Shown: piece by piece, positions 31,875 through 44,200 of the stretch
Layout of the letters: every line of letters starts with the position of its first letter
How positions within the stretch are numbered: position 1 is the first letter of the stretch
Assembly (NCBI RefSeq): GCF_932526225.1
Contig: NC_064034.1
Span: forward strand, 9,551,387 to 9,611,386
Origin: Nematostella vectensis
Lineage: Eukaryota; Cnidaria; Anthozoa; Actiniaria; Edwardsiidae
Reading direction: 5' to 3'
DNA: 60,000 nt
Program-made: the position numbers and the translations under genes
Notes under the pieces: generated by a model
Seen by the model: only the letters and a program-made list of their open reading frames with translations
The model's database searches: none
Told to the model about the DNA's origin: nothing

Positions 31875-33946
31875 CTCGTAATCCTACTCTGCAATCAAAT
31901 CCCGATATTTAGCAAAATAAAACTACAAATTTGATCGCTTCAGTCTTGCGAGCACTGGCTGGGATTCCTTCTATTGACCATACACTTGAAAAATTTCTTC
32001 AAGACGTCAAGCTAACGTCTTGAACATTGGACGCCTATTGGATTTTGATATAATGCTTCCTTTATATTTTCATAGAATGAAACCAATGTCAATAGTAACC
32101 GCGCACGTCAGCGTTTACAACATTACCCATATTGTTGTGAGATTTGTTGTTTAAACAGTTAAACTCGTATAAACGTTATAAACCCGATTTGCGCGAAACA
32201 GGAGGAGCGGTCAGGAAGTTAAGAAAATCGTCTTTGTTATTGTGCTCTGTGGCTCAGGGAGGAAGCCTTTAATTCGGTTTGCTTGTAAATAAAGCTGCAT
32301 GCAATGGAAATAACAAATACGAGGAAATACAATGTCGCAATATCCGTAATGTTTACTTTACGCCAAACTAGTTTGTTATACCCATTTTTCCTTTCTCGAC
32401 ATTTCCTGTTCTTTTTTAGTTCAATTTGTTTTTATTATCCATCCTTAGATGAGCTTTTAACTTTTTATAGATATACATATTTTAGGCAGACGTTTTTGTG
32501 TGCTTATTCAAAACGTATTCCTGTAAGGTTACCAGGGTGCAAAAATCAACAAACTCCAAACTGTCGGCAGGGTCTATCAATTGAAGTTTGCTGATTGGAG
32601 GCTTATTGTTACCAAACAGAAGTAAAATGAGAATAATGAAATAGTTTGCCATATTCATTAGACAAGTAAATCAAGAATATATTTGATTTGTTTTGTTGGA
32701 AAATAATAAGCTAGATCTAGGAGCAGAAATTTGATAAGCGAAGCATATGTGGGCAGAATTGTTTCTTTTCATGTTTTGAGCAAAAACCGCAAAAGATTGG
32801 GGTGCTGGGATAGAGGGGAAAGGGGGAGGGCAAACAGGGGGAAGGAGGGTGGGCTCCTATCCCCTTAAGTCTCAGACAAATTTTTTTTGGTCTCTTCAGA
32901 AATTATTTTTAATGTCTTGTAAGTGATCAGTTTTGAATGGTGGACCCCTATCCGACGGCTGAAATTTTGAAGTAGAGAGTTGCATTTTTCTCGAACAAAC
33001 ACTCCCTAACAAATTCAACAAAGCGAAACAATGTTAACTAAAATGTGTTATGATAAAGCAGGAAAAAAAACGTTTCTTCTATTTCTTCTATTGGCGAAAT
33101 ACAACAGAATACTATAAAATCCGAGAACGGGACTTCTTTAGGCTAGCACAACAGGGTAAGGCTAGGAAATGGACCGCACCACCGTTGTCGGCTTCCATAC
33201 AATGCCAGGCGCGTACACAGGGGATACCATCCCCCCCCCCCCCCCCCTTGGCGGCAAAGCTTTTTCCAATGATACCTACGACTGCGCACTTTCCCTCCCC
33301 ACCCCTCCCTCAGCCAATCCTGGGTACGCGCCTGAATGCACTTAAAAACGATCAAAGTTGCCGCAAAATAAACGCAGCATGGAATTATTATATTATAGTC
33401 CATTTATTCTATACATTTTCTGTTAACAAAGAAAAAACGCTGTCGCCACAATTAACGGAATAAGGACATGCAGCTCGTACTAACTCTAAACATTTTGACC
33501 TGTATACTGTATGTGAACAGGTGTAAATAGATCCGTGCGTGCCTTATTATTCGATCCCCATGCCAAATATGGTTGTTAATTTCTTTGATTGACAGGCAGC
33601 GTCGTGATGGCTATACAGCCCAACTCATAAAATATTCTCCTTTTTGACATTCGTGCCTCTGTCAGCCTCCATTTTGACATCCTAGCAAAATGTGGAGTAG
33701 GAGAAAGCATCCATTTCCATCGGCTGATTTGGGGAATCTATTGTGATATTTTCGATTGAATTTAGTAAATAAATGATAAAGCTTTGTTTTCACGTGGTTA
33801 TTTTGAAATTTCCTCGCATAATTTGTCTACAAATATTAAATGAAAACAATAACAAAGGTGCGGCTTACTAGGCCTCTTTAAGATACAGTCAGTAACTAAC
33901 GACATCCTTGATAACAGAGTTTTGTTGTTAACCTTTTTGAACTTCT
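31875..33946. other. Intergenic spacer between GPCR 1 and GPCR 2
   Basis: No convincing exon. It holds the CAGGCGCGTAC-type element at 33206-33334 and AT-rich DNA. Confidence 0.6.
33206..33334. mobile_element. Short foldback element, CAGGCGCGTAC family
   Basis: Starts CAGGCGCGTACACAG and ends CTGGGTACGCGCCTG, with a poly-C stretch inside. It is flanked by a direct AATGC. Same family as 6455-6527. Confidence 0.7.
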
Positions 33947-36225
33947 TTAATCTGCTTTTATTGAATACCTTCTTAATGTGGGTGATGTTGAAGTGGTCGA
34001 GAAAACCGACGGGAAAGACGACATCCGTCTCATCTCATATCGGCTAGACGAGGCCTCACGATCAAGAATAACCGTGTTTGTGAACGAAAATCCAATCCCG
34101 CGAATCCGGGAATCAGAGTTATCCTCGATAGCCGACTTACAACACAACAGCTTCGTAAACTCTCTCCGGTATTCTTTATTGGTGAGGCAGTAAAGAAAAG
34201 GATTCAAACAAGAGTTTGCCATGGCAAGAACACCGAACACAAGTCTCGCGGTAAAGTCGAGCTTATAAGCTTCAAACTTGTACAAGATGAAGAACGTCTC
34301 TGTTGGGAGCCAGCAGATGGAGAGGAAAAAAGCCGCCAGGGCGCACATGCGCAGTAGCCGGTGCATTGCCTTGGTGTTGTTCACGTGACGCTGTACCGTT
34401 CGGCGTCGCAGGTGGTACAAAATATGCGCAAATGACACCCACGTGATAATGCTTGGAATGTAGAACGTTAAGACCACGTGAGCGAGAATGAGGAAACGTT
34501 CGACTTTGGCGCCGTAAGGTGGTGTTACAAACGTACACAAGCCTTCCTCCACGGTAGCAATGAAGAGTTCATTCATCTGTGTGATGCAGCTAAGCGCCCA
34601 GATCAGCGCTATGTAAGTGTACAGTCGCTTCTTACTGAACGTAGTTTTGTATTGGATGGGTTTCACGATGGAGTACCAGCGGTCGATTGCCAAACACATG
34701 ATAGTGGACGTGGACGCCTTCCCGAAGATGAACAGAATGTAGGTTGAGCCAATCAGACGGCAGTAGATCTCGCCCGCAAGGCCTGGCGGGTAGGGAAATG
34801 TTTTTCGGTCGATAAGGTAGTCTGGAGTAGCAACTATGAAGATTCCTGCAAGTTAATTGTTTTTTGGCAATCAAACGCACTGTAAGCACAACGAAAATAT
34901 TATTCTAACGTAAAGTTTTAGTAGCTTTGCTGTCAGTCTGATGGGTATTCGAGGAAACAGTGAATTTATTAATATTTTTACTGCGATTGAACTCTCGTCA
35001 TTAATTAATTAAACTGTTACGTGAATTCCGTCATCCAAACTAACGGAATTACATTTGATGCTGTTTGTTTGGTCATTGCAGAGAGGAGGCTTCATTGGAA
35101 ACTATTTCAAGAAATGAACGGAAGCCAGAAGTCGATTCAGCTGCTGCCCGGGGAGAGTTCGCATAATATTGAAAAAACGCCATAATCACCTAAACAGAAC
35201 AATCACAGAATAAAATCAGTATTCATTGAAAAGAAAAACATTGTATATTTGCGCACACACAATTCCCTTTTATACCAATGTCGTTTTGTCATTATTTGGC
35301 AGAACTCCTCGAAGTCCCTTTGTGACCTATTGTATCAATGAAATAAAGACTATATGGTGGGCCTCATGAATAAATCTCTTATTGAATTTGGATGCTAAAC
35401 GAAGTGGATGTATAAATTTTTAGCGTAGTTTTTATTTCTTCACCTGGCTCAGCTTGACGGAAACGTACACAAACTTGGTAGAAAATGTCAACGTTTCTGT
35501 CAAAATCATACCCTCAGTACATGACAAATGTTTGCGTATTACATTTAAAAGACGTACTTTAAAATTTTGCAATCCTAATGTCAAAACACAATTTTCCAAA
35601 ATAAAATCCCTTCTATAAATTCGAAAGAAATTTCTTTTGAAACTGCAAAAAATGTAAGGCAATTGAAGAATCTTGAAATCAGAATATCTATTCCTATTTT
35701 AAAGATATTTTTTTCCAGCTTCTCTATTTATTAGATGTGTCACTGATTGAAATAGTCCAATCACTTAAGAAATGAGTACTCCTACTTACCAGTCGACAAC
35801 AACACCATCGAAGCGGCATACACTTAGATTATTTTTATCACTATCTGATATACAATATTTTCTTCATAATTTGTCACTAGTCATTCTTGTAAAACCTCTT
35901 TTTGCGTGCGTTCTCGAAAGGGCATGTCAAGATCCTTTCAAGTTATTTGGGTATATCATGATTATTTACCTGAGAGCATATCTGTTACGGCGAGGTTGAG
36001 TATAAGCACATTGTAGGCTTTTTTCAACATTGACCGCTTACGAACAATTGTCACACATAGGAGAAGGTTGCCAAAAAATGAAAGCCCTGCAATAATGCCA
36101 AACACCACCCTCATCGTCACATCTTGTTTTGTCTGTGCTGCAGTGGTAGGAGCGGTGGTGGTCAAGTTGCCGATAAAAGTACTATTCAATGTGCCGTGCA
36201 AAGAATTATTCATTGCGTTGCTCAA
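33947..36225 (-). CDS. Class A (rhodopsin-type) GPCR 2, two exons
   Basis: Exon 1 is 35970-36225 and exon 2 is 33947-34845, joined in phase 1, for 384 residues. The N-terminus has NNS, NST and NLT sites. TM1 holds GNLLLCV and TM2 NLAVTDML. The TM3 cysteine is in GEIYCRLIG. The DRY position reads DRW. The ECL2 cysteine is in EGLCTFVTPPYG. TM6 has CWLPTETFF and TM7 NSCLNPFLYCLTN. A CC pair after TM7 (LLCCKSA) is a likely palmitoylation site. The Ser-rich tail has no repeat. It is clearly paralogous to GPCR 1, with the same intron position and the same TPxxL and PPYG loop words. The ligand is unknown. The exon at 38016-38289 could serve as a second first exon. Confidence 0.9.
34846..35969 (-). 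other. Intron of GPCR 2
   Basis: AT-rich, with no exon or repeat recognised. Confidence 0.75.
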
Positions 36226-37897
36226 GCGTGCAGCATTACATTCAACGCTCTAGTCTGAATGAAATGGCAACAGATTGTGCAGCTGTGCTTAGGGGTTGAC
36301 TATGTGCCAGAGTTTTAGGCAAACACGGTGTTATTCTAGAATCTGTCACAATCGCCGCGTTCTCATTGGATAGAAATGCACCAATCACGCAAAACCGTAT
36401 GACATTTTATCCAAAAATAGGTGAAATGCTATAAACAACTCCTACTTATTTCGGAAAATCTCCGATTTGTAACCAACGGTATCCCTTTTAACTCCGTCTG
36501 ATCCCCAACAGTTTATTGCTCTCCTGGACCGTTCAATTCTTAGAATATGGAAAACAGATACATATGTTCCCAGACGAGGTAGCTTGTGCGACCGCAAAGT
36601 ATTCTTGATCTTCCGAGTCATACGGCTACATACGGGCAAAAACGGTAAAGCCAATAGCGAAGAATTTTTTCCTTCTTTTTCATAAGATTTAGTTTTAATA
36701 AGCGCCGAAATATCAAACTGCCAAACATGTTATCTGATAAATCACATCAGTCTCATCCCAAGAGACCGCAGCTTGGACAAAACAAACACACGGAACAATT
36801 TCATTTTCATTTCATTTTCTCATTTCTATGATACTTTTCCATTACAACCGACTTTAATTGGAGACGATCCAAAAAGCAATCAGCAGGAACAATCTGCTTA
36901 TCTTAGCGGTAGATAGGACTCTGATCAGATCTAAGGTATTATGATGGGAAACATTTTCAGGTTTTTCATCTAGCCTTTCGAGTTTATTACAGTGGCGGTT
37001 TGTTAATCTTGGTTGGTATAAAAATATGAGTAAAAAAGCGAAAAAGGGAGCGGAAGGGAAGTATCATCTTCTAACGATCTTTGAAATAATATCAAGTGGA
37101 CACAAATTATGAGGAAAGACGCATTAGTTCTAGCACCCCATCAAATTTATCCTAAACCTTCACATATCCCTACACTTCCTGTTTCTATTACTTAAAAAAC
37201 AACGGCCTGCTTATAAAAACAGTTGAAAGAAATCACCCACGATTGAAGCCATTTAATTGATTCGCAATATCTTGAATTACTGGAAATAAGCGGATGAAAA
37301 CTTTCACTTTGTAGACTTTGCGGACTTTGCGGACGTATATGGGTCAAGGGCGTTTATCAGCTTTAAGCCCGTATTTCTTTTTTTTTTCTATATGCCTTTT
37401 ATAAAGATTGTCCAAAACATATGATTAAGCCCGCGGCAAACTCTAGGCTATCTAATTTGGGGGTACTTTCATTGAGTAAATCGCATTGCGCTGAATTCTC
37501 TGGCTAAATCCTCACCCTATTCTCTGTGCGTGCTGTGATTTTTTTGCGACTCAGAGCGAGGCATTCCTTCCCATAGCTTGATTTTGGGAAAAAGTGACAT
37601 CACAGCGTTCGATCGTTCGATTCCAACTGAATAATGGCTGTAAAATTGCTTTATTTCAGGTTTAAACAAAACATACTTTAACTCGATATTTCACTGACAC
37701 TTGGAGCGTTTGGAACCCCGTGCGTAGTGCCGAAGGATGGATGCAAGGGGGAGACCGGCTGGATTTTCAGGGGGAGCCGTATAAAGAAAGAAACGTTACA
37801 ACAAGGTCATGACAAAGGTCAACCTGGTATAAAATTGCCACCGTTGAGACCTGCATTAGATCTAGTTTGAAAGTGACGGTGACCGTTTGCTCTAAAG
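36226..37897. other. Spacer up to the duplication start
   Basis: Searched for a GPCR second exon for the first exon at 38016-38289; none seen on the minus strand. No other feature recognised. Confidence 0.55.
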
Positions 37898-38015
37898 TAA
37901 GCAGTTGTAAACCAACGAAGGAAGAAAATATGGAAATGAACGATATCACCGTTATAAAAAGTACCATCTGCGCCCAAATACAAAAATGTCAACTTTTAGT
38001 TTGGGAGTGTTTTAC

Positions 38016-38289
38016 CTGTGCAAGCGTCAGCGATTGCGAGGTTAAGGATCAGGACATTGTAGGTCTTCGACAGCATCTTACGTCTTCTTGCAATAACCAA
38101 ACACAAGAACACGTTACCAGTAAACGCGACGAGAGCGATACCGGCGTAAATCGCCTTCAGAAACCTCGGGGACTCATAGCCAGAATCATCAGCTCTCTCA
38201 TCGTCGTTAAGCGCAAAACTGAGGTTACGATATCTCCGAGTTATATTGAGAGCCATATGAGAAGTGTGCCTTACACTTGTATGACTCAA
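38016..38289 (-). CDS. GPCR first exon (copy A) without own second exon
   Basis: ATG at 38289; 91 codons plus one base, ending at a donor (GTAAAA), phase 1 as in GPCR 1 and 2. It encodes an N-terminus with NIT and NLS sites, TM1 with GNVFLCLVIARRR, and the start of TM2 (NVLILNLAIADACTG). The nearest second exon on the same strand is that of GPCR 2 at 33947-34845. It is either an alternative first exon of that gene or the remains of a third receptor whose second exon was lost. Confidence 0.6.
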
Positions 38290-39699
38290 AGGTCGACTAT
38301 TGACATTACCAACGAAGCTCTCAACAAGTAATCAGTCCAGACATACGAGATTACAGAGACTACTCAAGCTACGGAAGCGAATGGTCCAGAAAAAGACTTT
38401 TCTAAACAGCACTCGATGGGGATCGGAAAGACCCCTCGCGTTTTCAAATTTTCGTTTAAATTGCTGTCAGTAGAAAAGTTATTAAAGATGTTATAGGACG
38501 TATTTCCGGATTCTAGGATTAGTATTGATGCATTATTTTTCATGTGTTAGTTTTCTTTTGCTTTAAAAATAATAAAGGGAGCTTTTTTGAATATTGGTAT
38601 CTCTATTTTAATAGGAGCACCTCAAGCTCGCTGGCCACTAAATAGACAGACGTTCAAGGCTCTGGAACCAGGGTAACCTTTGACCGTCCAACTTAAACTA
38701 AGCGGCCATTATTAAAAATCCCCCAAAACTCGCTTTCCACTAAAGATTGTTGGCAGATATTTCACCAAGCGACCAATATTCAAAGTCCCCCAAAACTCGC
38801 TTTCCACTAAAGGCTGTATTCAGATATTCCACTAAGCGAGTAATTATTTCGGCCCCGAGGGAGACCGCTGCAGTGGTACCATTGAAGTTGATAATTACGA
38901 GTAGCTGATAATTTTGAGTAATCTGCGATCTCAAGCTCATGAATTTCAAGCGAAAAAATACATTACGGCTCCCGTCAGTCAAAAGCCTTGAACTGTTTTT
39001 ATTGGCCAACGCTAACACGCTCCGCCTCACAGAAACGCGTTGACCAATCATAGGGTACAAAACGTTTTCCGTTACAAATTAAATGCTTGATTGACGGAGG
39101 TGAGAAGCGGTTTAGGGTCTTTTAGCGGTTTCGCGAGAGGTGTTTTAGCAGTTGGCGAGAGTTCTCAGAATATTCAAGATCACAGTAGGTCTAGTTTGTA
39201 ACATTTTAAATAACATTCAAAGACTCCGCCTCGATGCTTGAAACAAGCGTTGCCTTGGAAACGTAAAGGAAATGAATTTTTTTTCTCGATCTAGAAAACT
39301 TAGATTTGAACTAGTAGATAAGGAAAAAGACGTCGAAAGGTATATAAAAAGGTTTAATGACGGTGGATACAAAAACATGAGTAGTAATTATTCCAGATTG
39401 TACTGGATATCATAAAGCTTTCAATATTCATTACCTAGAACCATGGTTTCACGAAAAAGAAATTGCCTATCAAATATTTTTTTAGATCCGTATATTGTCG
39501 GATGCGCTGTCAATAACTAGTGGTAAATATTGTTCTACTAAAAATATCCTAAAATGTACAAGAACCTTCACATAAATCCTCGTAAAAGATGGGTAATCAA
39601 TATATATATATACAACTTTGATCTTTTTGAAGCGTCAACCACTTTTCTTCACACCAAAAAATTCTACCAAAATGTAGTGTCAGAAGTCGTGGTCTACCT

Positions 39700-41215
39700 G
39701 TGGCCTTGCGGTCTCCCAGTGGCCTAGAGGTCTACCTGTAGCCTCGCAGTCTACCTGTGGCTATCTGGTCTTCCTGTGTCCTTGTGGTCTTCCTGTGGCC
39801 TTGCGGTCTTACTGGGGCCTCGTAGTCAGCATGTGGCTTCGTAAGTGGCTTTTTGGTCTACTCACCAGCCAATTTGCATTGGAAATCAAAAGCAGTTGAA
39901 TACTAACAATTCTAACAATAATATTTAAAGCACCAGCACATTGTTAGGGTGTCATCAGTAGTTCTTTTCTGTGGCTTTCTGGTTTGCCCCGTGGCTTTGC
40001 GGCCAACCTGTGGCTTAGTGGTCTGCCTTTAGCTTTGTGTCATCTACTTGTGGTTATCTGGTATGCCCAGTGGCTTTTTTATCTGCCTATGGCTTTGTGT
40101 TTTACATGTGGCTTTTGGTCTACCTGTGGCTTTCTGGTTTACCCACTCAAGTTGGCCCAGTGGCCTTTCTAATCAACTTTTATTGGCTTTGTGGTCTGCC
40201 TGTGGCTTTCTTGTTTGCCCAGTGGCTTTTCTATTTACCTTTGGCTTTGCGGTGCGGCCTTTTGATTAAACTTGGGCCCAATAGCACCATGGCCTACCTA
40301 TGACTTAATGGTCTGCCTTAGCATTGTGTGATCTATCTACCTGTAGCTTTCTGGTATGCCAAGTGGCTGTTTTATCTGCATATGGCATTGTGCTTTACAT
40401 GTGGCTTTCGGTCTACCTGTGTCTTTGCTGTTTACCTGTGACATAATGATCTGCTTGTGTCTAGCGCTAGCTTAATGGTCCACCTGTGGCTTAATGGTCT
40501 ACATATAGCTTAATGGTCCACCTGTGGCTTAATGGTCTACATATAGCTTAATGGTCCACCTGTGGCTTAATGGTCTACATATAGCTTAATGGTTCACCTG
40601 TGGCTTAATGGTCTACATATAGCTTAATGGTCCACCTGTGGCTTAATGGTCTACATATAGCTTAATGGTTCACCTGTGGCTTAATGGTCTACATATAGCT
40701 TAATGGTCCACCTGTGGCTTAATGGTCTACATATAGCTTTATGGTCCACCTGTGGCTTAATGGTCTACATATAGCTTAATGGTTCACCTGTGGCTTAATG
40801 GTCTACATATAGCTTAATGGTTCACCTGTGGCTTAATGGTCTACATATAGCTTTATGGTCCACCTGTGGCTTAATGGTCTACATATAGCTTAATGGTCCA
40901 CCTGTGGCTTAATGGTCTACATATAGCTTAATGGTTCACCTGTGGCTTAATGGTCTACATATAGCTTAATGGTCCACCTGTGGCTTAATGGTCTACATAT
41001 AGCTTAATGGTTCACCTGTGGCTTAATGGTCTACATATAGCTTAATGGTCCACCTGTGGCTTAATGGTCTACATATAGCTTTATGGTCCACCTGTGGCTT
41101 AATGGTCTACATATAGATTTATGGTCTACCTGTGGCTTAATGGTCTACATATAGCTTAATGGTCCACCTGTGGCTTAATGGTCTACATATAGCTTTATGG
41201 TCTACACGTGGCTTT
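39700..41215. repeat. Minisatellite array, copy A, with 38-bp core
   Basis: A degenerate section (39700-40465) of TGGTCTACCTGTGGCTTxx units leads into a homogeneous array of a 38-bp unit (GCTTAATGGTCCACCTGTGG plus CTTAATGGTCTACATATA), about 19-20 copies, ending 60 bp before the stop codon of the neighbouring gene. Confidence 0.95.
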
Positions 41216-41276
41216 TGTTTTCCTGTGGCTCTTTGTTCTACCTTTTTTGCTTAGTGATCTACCTGTAGTAGCCAAT

Positions 41277-44200
41277 TTACGGCTGACTTAAAACTCTTGT
41301 CGCCTTCGCGTGGTTAACAGTCACAGACCGCATTTCAGAACTGTCTGGTCTCTTTCTCAGGATAAAATTATCGTGTGTAAGATCTTCCATCGATGAACTG
41401 TAAAAAGAAAAATGAATAGATTGATTTTATTTACCGGTCTTTCACCCTCTTCAAAACTCCTTCCCGCCAAAGGTATCCCACCCTCTCATCTTTCACCTCT
41501 GCCATCCCACACTATTCATCAGTTTCTTGTCTTTACACCCCATGCCTGTCACCAAAGATAAGGCCTATCTGCTCTTTTCATACTTCAAGCACATTTTATT
41601 CTACTGAAAGAAAGCCTTTACCCACCTAAACTCTGACATGGTCTTCTGCGACATAGCATACGACTTCTGGTTCCAGTCTACCTCTTCCCTCAGGTTGTCG
41701 ATGCCTGACTCGCTTATGGTTCTCTGGAAGCTGCCGCTGACCGGGCTCCCGATACCGCGGATCTTGGCGCGTAGCATCGGCGGATCACCCGTCTCTTTGC
41801 GATGCTTGCTTGCCTTTTTCATCGATTTTTTGTCTTTCTTGCTTTTCTTCTTGCTCTTATTCCCGTTTGTATTGTGTTTTGGGGCATTATACTGCACGAT
41901 AATAAACAACGGTGAATATTTTGACAACAGCGCCACATCACAAACATATCACAAACAAAAGGCGAGTTACATTGAGAAATCACGTGACTTTGAGTAGCAA
42001 ACTTACGCCAAGATAATGTTTGCGGCCGTCACTTCAAAGAGAGCAACGAAAAATAATGGAATCCTTTATTAAAAAAAGCCTTTTCTGACACTTTAAAACT
42101 TTCTGGCTGATTCGTAAGCGATGAATAAGTTGCTTTGTTGTTGTTATTTTGCCGCCTAGACCTGGAGCGCGAGTTTGACACTCAAAACGTCACGTGATTT
42201 CTAAGTGCAAGTAGCCTATTCACAAGCGCTTAGTGCGCGTTTCGCGATTTTCCTTTTTTCTTAGCGTTGGTTTATTCCCTCAACGTAATCAAATTTTGTT
42301 GCCAAAGTGGTTAAATAAACTTATTTTGATACAGTTATACCCATTTCCACCATCGGACACTTACCAAATTTGGCACAAGTTTCGCGTCTTGACTCCAAAC
42401 CCACTCAGTGTACGGGCTCTGGACTATGGTTAAATCAGTGCGTTGGGCTTCAACAAGATTCTCAGCCGATTTTGACTTTAGAGGCTTCTTTTTAAACTAA
42501 AACAACAACAACAAAAAAGATATCATAATATGCGCATAAACTGTAAGGCTTGTGCGAGAAGATTTTAAAAGTTGAGCTGCTATTGACTGCTCGATTCCAT
42601 TACCTTTGTCTTATTTTCATTGGTTACACAAGTTTCAAGTAAAAGCATAAAATGATGAACGCTTTTTATGCTTCCCTTTTACCTTGATACGTAATGCAGA
42701 TGACAAATGGTTTCTGTTACCTTTTCTTTCTTAGAATTCTTCTTCGTCTCCACCACGTCACTCACGAGCCCGTTTTTCGGTGTATCTTGTAGCTGGACAT
42801 CTACAGCATCTATTTGGTCATGGCCTTTCTTAGAATCCCTTTTAGACTCCTCCTTGGATTCCTTTTTAGATCCATTCTTGGTCTCTTTAGACTTCTTTGA
42901 AAACCACTAAAAACAAATCGAATGTCAATAGAAAAATATGTCAATCAAACAGACTGTCATCTTGCTGATGGACACGAAGACCTTCAAGAATGACTAATGG
43001 AGATCTTCAAAAACGACTTTTAAAATGACCTTCAAAAATGATCTTCAAAATGACTTTCAAGAATGACCTTCATGAATGTTTTTCAAAATGACGAGCGAGC
43101 GGTGTTTTCCACAGTAGCGAACGCACTTATTTTTTCGTGTTTCATATTATGTTCGTGCAACGTACCTTAGATCCTTCCTTAGACTTTTTAGTTTCCTACA
43201 AATAAATAAAAGCTGATTTAGTCAGATTATTGCCAGAGCAAGGTAGGCTATCTAAAATATTGAAGAAGAAATTGAAACGTGTTCAACACGTGATCTTCTC
43301 ACGTGATGTCATTCTTACCGCTGTTTTGGCGGGCGTAACAGCTTCAAACGCTGAGCCCTCGCTCAGGGGCAGCGGTTCCCAGTTGGATGTGACCAGTCCG
43401 CTTTCTTGCTCATGCTCAGGGATGTCGTCAAGTGGCTGGGATCTCCTAAGGGGGGAGGGGGGAGGAGACCATGAGGGGTAGTGGGCAGAGAACGCCGAAG
43501 ACGACAAGCCAGAGGACGAACAATCGGGTGAGCTAGGGGGGAGGAGTGGGGACAGATCAGTCTCGGAAGTCTCAAGATGATTGCTAGACGCTGACGTGCT
43601 TCCAGGGGACCGGGGTCTGGAAGTGACGGAATGGATTGACACTCGCATAGGGCCTCTGGACTGAACGGAGGAATGGTTGGATGACGTAGTTGTGGACCAG
43701 CTACTGCTTGAGGTGGACTGGGAACGTGAGTTTTCATCGCGTGATACCTTGGCGATGAGTTCTACCTCTTTGAGACCATTCTGAAACAGTAATCAAAAAC
43801 TGACACTAAGACAAAAGCTATGATATGGAAAGCAAAAGATAATTTACTAGAAAACAGGGTGTCACTTTAAGAGGTGTCACGTTGTGATGGGCGTCACGCG
43901 ATATCAACAAGTCTGTCATATTTTCTGGTCCAAAAAAAGTGTGTTTCTTACGTTGGTCGGCGCCCGGACAAGCTGAGCTGACTTCCTTTTCTTGTAGGGT
44001 CGTGCGTAGATCGGTTCTGGTGTTGTTTGTGTGGTGCTCACTGGAATGTCTATTGTTGCGTCTTGATCCTGTAAAAAAATATTCAAGTTCAGTTTTTCCT
44101 CTTTAACAAAATAATAACCAGTCATAGTGCCTCCTACCATTATCTCTTTAGGCGTCACTCCAACAATGTTGCCCCAGGCTTCCCTAAAACAAGAGTATTC

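Noticed and set aside
40468-41215. CRISPR-like regular array
   Set aside because: The units are continuous tandem repeats with no unique spacers, and the DNA is clearly eukaryotic.
43363-43737. Pro-rich 124-codon minus frame (also 55703-56077)
   Set aside because: Alternative frame of the exon 43319-43780; only the other frame joins both neighbours in phase 0.
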